From the NCBI GenBank assembly GCA_949288405.1, contig CASEKM010000261.1:1-6558 (forward strand): a stretch of DNA of 6,558 nucleotides. Direction: 5' to 3'. Of the stretch, positions 5,291-6,558 are shown piece by piece. The notes below the pieces were generated by a model. The model made no database searches. It had not been told where the DNA came from and was given only the letters and a program-made list of their open reading frames with translations. How positions within the stretch are numbered: position 1 is the stretch's first letter; every line of letters begins with the position of its first letter. The position numbers were made by a program, and so were the translations under genes. Origin of the DNA: an uncultured bacterium. GTDB taxonomy: Bacteria; Bacillota; Clostridia; Oscillospirales; Oscillospiraceae.

Positions 5291-6205
5291 ATGAAACGGA
5301 AATACGAGCTCAACCTCTATGCGCCCTTCCAGTACGAGGACCTGCAGGACCACTTTGAAAGGATGGCCGCCAGAGGCTGGGCGCTGGAGTCCCTGGGCGG
5401 CTATTTATTCACCTACCGAAAAACGGCGGAGGCGGTCCCTCTGCGCTACGCCCTGGCTTTTCACCCCCAGGTGAGCTGGCTGGAGCCCCTGCCCACCGCC
5501 GGGCAGGAGAACTATGCGTCCTACTGCTGGCTGGCGGGCTGGGAGCTGGTGGGGACCTGGTCCAAATTTCCCCAGATCCAGGTCTATGTCACCCGGCGTG
5601 CCGATTCGGTCCCGCTCCAGACCGACCTGTCCACCCAGTGGCGGGTGCTGACCCGGTGGATGGAGGACAAGTACATAAAGCCCCTCCAGACCGAAACTGC
5701 CTTCTGCGGCATCTTTGCCCTGCTCGGCCTTCTGATCTTCGGGGCCTACCTGGCCCTGGTACCGGCGCTCCCGCTGCTCAACGTCCTGCTGGTGGGGATG
5801 ATCGGCATGATACTCGCGCTGCTCCTCTGCCAGTTCATCGTGCTGGTGGAGGCCCAGCGGTGGTTCCAGGAGGCGCTGCGGGCCGAGAGGGAGGGGCGGG
5901 CCGGACCGGCGGGGCGGATATCCCGGGCCTGGCTGCTGTCCCTGGGGGTGTCCGTCGGGGCGGTCGCTCTGGGGATTCTCCTCCTTTTGTGCGCGGTCGG
6001 GGCGTTCTACGGCGCATGGACTGCCGCAAAAGCGGTTTTTGTCCTGCTGCTGTTTGCGGGACTGGGCCCTCTGGGCGTCTGCATACGGGACCTGCTGCGG
6101 CGGAAGGGGCCCTCCAGGGCGGCCAATCAGGTCATGTTCCTAGTGGCGGCGGTGGCGGCGGCCCTGCTCTACTGGTGGGTAAAACACCAGCTCCTGCCGT
6201 TTTGA
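5291..6205 (+). CDS. DUF2812 domain membrane protein, third tandem paralogue
   Basis: A 304-residue intact protein. ATG 5291 is preferred over the in-frame ATG at 5270: AAAGGAGAGG (5275-5284) is correctly placed for 5291 and would lie inside the longer product, and paralogue 1 starts at the equivalent residue. The DUF2812 domain spans ~1-125 with NLYAPFQYEDLQDHFERMA (8-26), RYALAFHPQV (52-61), AGWELVGTW (82-90), FPQIQVYVT (93-101) and VPLQTD (107-112). Hydrophobic segments fall at about 137-158, 162-186, 213-237, 244-265 and 279-297, with an arginine-rich cytoplasmic stretch at 190-212. It shares a 23-bp identical stretch with paralogue 1 (3542-3564 versus 5330-5352), so these two copies are the closest pair at the N-terminus. 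It is the last gene of the operon; an intrinsic terminator begins 61 bases after the stop. Function unknown. Confidence 0.86.
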   Translation: MKRKYELNLYAPFQYEDLQDHFERMAARGWALESLGGYLFTYRKTAEAVPLRYALAFHPQVSWLEPLPTAGQENYASYCWLAGWELVGTWSKFPQIQVYVTRRADSVPLQTDLSTQWRVLTRWMEDKYIKPLQTETAFCGIFALLGLLIFGAYLALVPALPLLNVLLVGMIGMILALLLCQFIVLVEAQRWFQEALRAEREGRAGPAGRISRAWLLSLGVSVGAVALGILLLLCAVGAFYGAWTAAKAVFVLLLFAGLGPLGVCIRDLLRRKGPSRAANQVMFLVAAVAAALLYWWVKHQLLPF

Positions 6206-6214
6206 TTTGCCGGT

Positions 6215-6253
6215 GGAGCGGTCAACGCCTTGGGGGAGGCGCGTTGCCGCTCC
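6215..6253. other. Imperfect hairpin between the last gene and its terminator
   Basis: GGAGCGG (6215-6221) pairs with CCGCTCC (6247-6253). After one bulged base, CAACG (6223-6227) pairs with CGTTG (6242-6246). The position directly before the strong terminator suggests a structured 3' untranslated region; no T-run follows. Confidence 0.4.
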
Positions 6254-6266
6254 GGGCGGCGGGAAG

Positions 6267-6308
6267 CAAAACAAAAGGCAACTGCTTTCGCAGTTGCCTT
6301 TTGTTTTG
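6267..6308 (+). terminator. Strong intrinsic terminator of the padR-DUF2812 operon
   Basis: Arms 6267-6285 and 6290-6308 are perfect 19-base inverse complements around a TTTC loop. The left arm starts CAAAACAAAAGG and the right arm ends CCTTTTGTTTTG, so a T-rich tract is built into the 3' arm on both strands and the element can act in either direction. It lies 61 bases after the last DUF2812 gene. Confidence 0.85.
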
Positions 6309-6502
6309 AGATGGACGGTTAAAATCGATATTTTCGAGCTTCAAAAGGCTCCGGGAGAGCCATCCCACCGGCCTTCTGGCCGGCGGCGCGAGTGCGCCGT
6401 ACACGCGTTTTCACCGCAGGTGAAAACCTTGGCGCAGGGGCGGCTTCGCCGCCCCGAGCATTCAAATCCCGAAGGGTGGAGCCGCCCTGCGGGCGGCGGA
6501 AC
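6309..6502. repeat. Hairpin-dense intergenic element, candidate interspersed repeat or structured RNA
   Basis: No credible protein gene was found in this stretch. Six short perfect hairpins follow one another: 6347-6361 (5 bp), 6368-6383 (6 bp), 6384-6399 (6 bp), 6407-6427 (9 bp, GTTTTCACC arm), 6437-6455 (8 bp, GGGGCGGC-TTC loop) and 6481-6497 (7 bp). A short AT-rich patch at 6319-6336 contains ATCGATATTTTCGA. A - strand frame of 66 codons (6319-6519) crosses all of them; it is Arg/Ala/Gly/Pro-rich, lacks a Shine-Dalgarno and starts inside the terminator at 6503-6544, so I take it as non-coding. The element is bracketed by two terminators of matching design, each preceded by GGGCGGCGG. Such a layout fits a REP/MITE-like dispersed repeat or a non-coding RNA unit; neither is proven. 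Confidence 0.5.
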
Positions 6503-6544
6503 CCAAAACGAAAGGACATCCTTTCGGATGTCCTTTCGTTTTGG
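6503..6544. terminator. Second 19-bp terminator-like hairpin at the right end
   Basis: Arms 6503-6521 and 6526-6544 are perfect 19-base inverse complements with the same TTTC loop as the hairpin at 6267-6308. The left arm reads CCAAAACGAAAGG, the right arm ends CCTTTCGTTTTGG. No complete gene lies between the two terminators, so it either ends a short non-coding transcript from 6309-6502, serves a gene to the right on the - strand, or forms the edge of a repeat element. Confidence 0.7.
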
Positions 6545-6558
6545 TGCGCGAGGCGGGA

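Noticed and set aside
4232..5353. Long - strand open frame of 373 codons opposite DUF2812 paralogues 1 and 2
   Set aside because: It is a shadow of GC-rich codons: low-complexity, Pro/Gln/His/Arg-rich, no ribosome binding site, and it spans gaps between real genes on the other strand.
6222..6404. 60-codon - strand frame over the operon terminator
   Set aside because: It reads straight through a 19-bp terminator hairpin and has no start signal.
6456..6480. TTCAAATCCC, resembling a tRNA T-loop
   Set aside because: The flanking bases do not form the 5-bp T stem and no acceptor, D or anticodon arms could be found around it.
6319..6519. 66-codon - strand frame through the hairpin block
   Set aside because: Composition is biased, there is no Shine-Dalgarno, it starts within a terminator stem and crosses every hairpin; treated as a by-product of a structured repeat.
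1..6558. CRISPR arrays, insertion sequences, transposase genes, rRNA or tRNA genes
   Set aside because: No regularly spaced repeats, transposase motifs, or rRNA/tRNA structures were seen on either strand.

Overview
The window looks like chromosomal DNA from a GC-rich Clostridia bacterium, probably of the Oscillospiraceae (Flavonifractor / Lawsonibacter-like). The hints are high GC with strong purine-rich Shine-Dalgarno sites, tightly packed genes with ATGA/GTGA overlaps, separate hisI and hisE genes, and a PadR regulator followed by DUF2812 membrane proteins. The taxonomic guess is inference; no marker gene is present.

Left part (1-2601, + strand): the 3' end of a histidine operon in the order hisH (5' end cut by the window edge), hisA, hisF, hisI, hisE. 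Gene junctions overlap by 4 bases or are one base apart, so the genes are surely co-transcribed and translationally coupled. Together they cover the middle of the pathway: HisE and HisI process phosphoribosyl-ATP, HisA isomerises ProFAR, and HisH/HisF make imidazole glycerol phosphate and AICAR. hisF as written is broken: about 28 residues that include the first phosphate-binding GGGI loop are missing, and the frame changes at the join.

Middle (2602-3122): three consecutive hairpins, then a 43-codon gene on the - strand (2747-2878) with an ideal ribosome binding site, then a strong promoter pointing right. The promoter carries two copies of an ATCGATATTCGAT-type palindrome.

Right part (3123-6205, + strand): a PadR-family repressor gene followed by three tandem paralogues, each with an N-terminal DUF2812 domain of about 120 residues and five hydrophobic segments. 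The first paralogue is broken by a deletion plus frameshift much like the one in hisF; the second and third are intact. The two operator copies at the promoter suggest that PadR represses its own operon. The function of the DUF2812 proteins is unknown.

End (6206-6558): no convincing protein gene. A 19-bp-stem intrinsic terminator ends the PadR/DUF2812 operon. About 195 bp packed with six short perfect hairpins follow, and then a second terminator-like hairpin of the same design. This resembles an interspersed repeat or a structured non-coding element.
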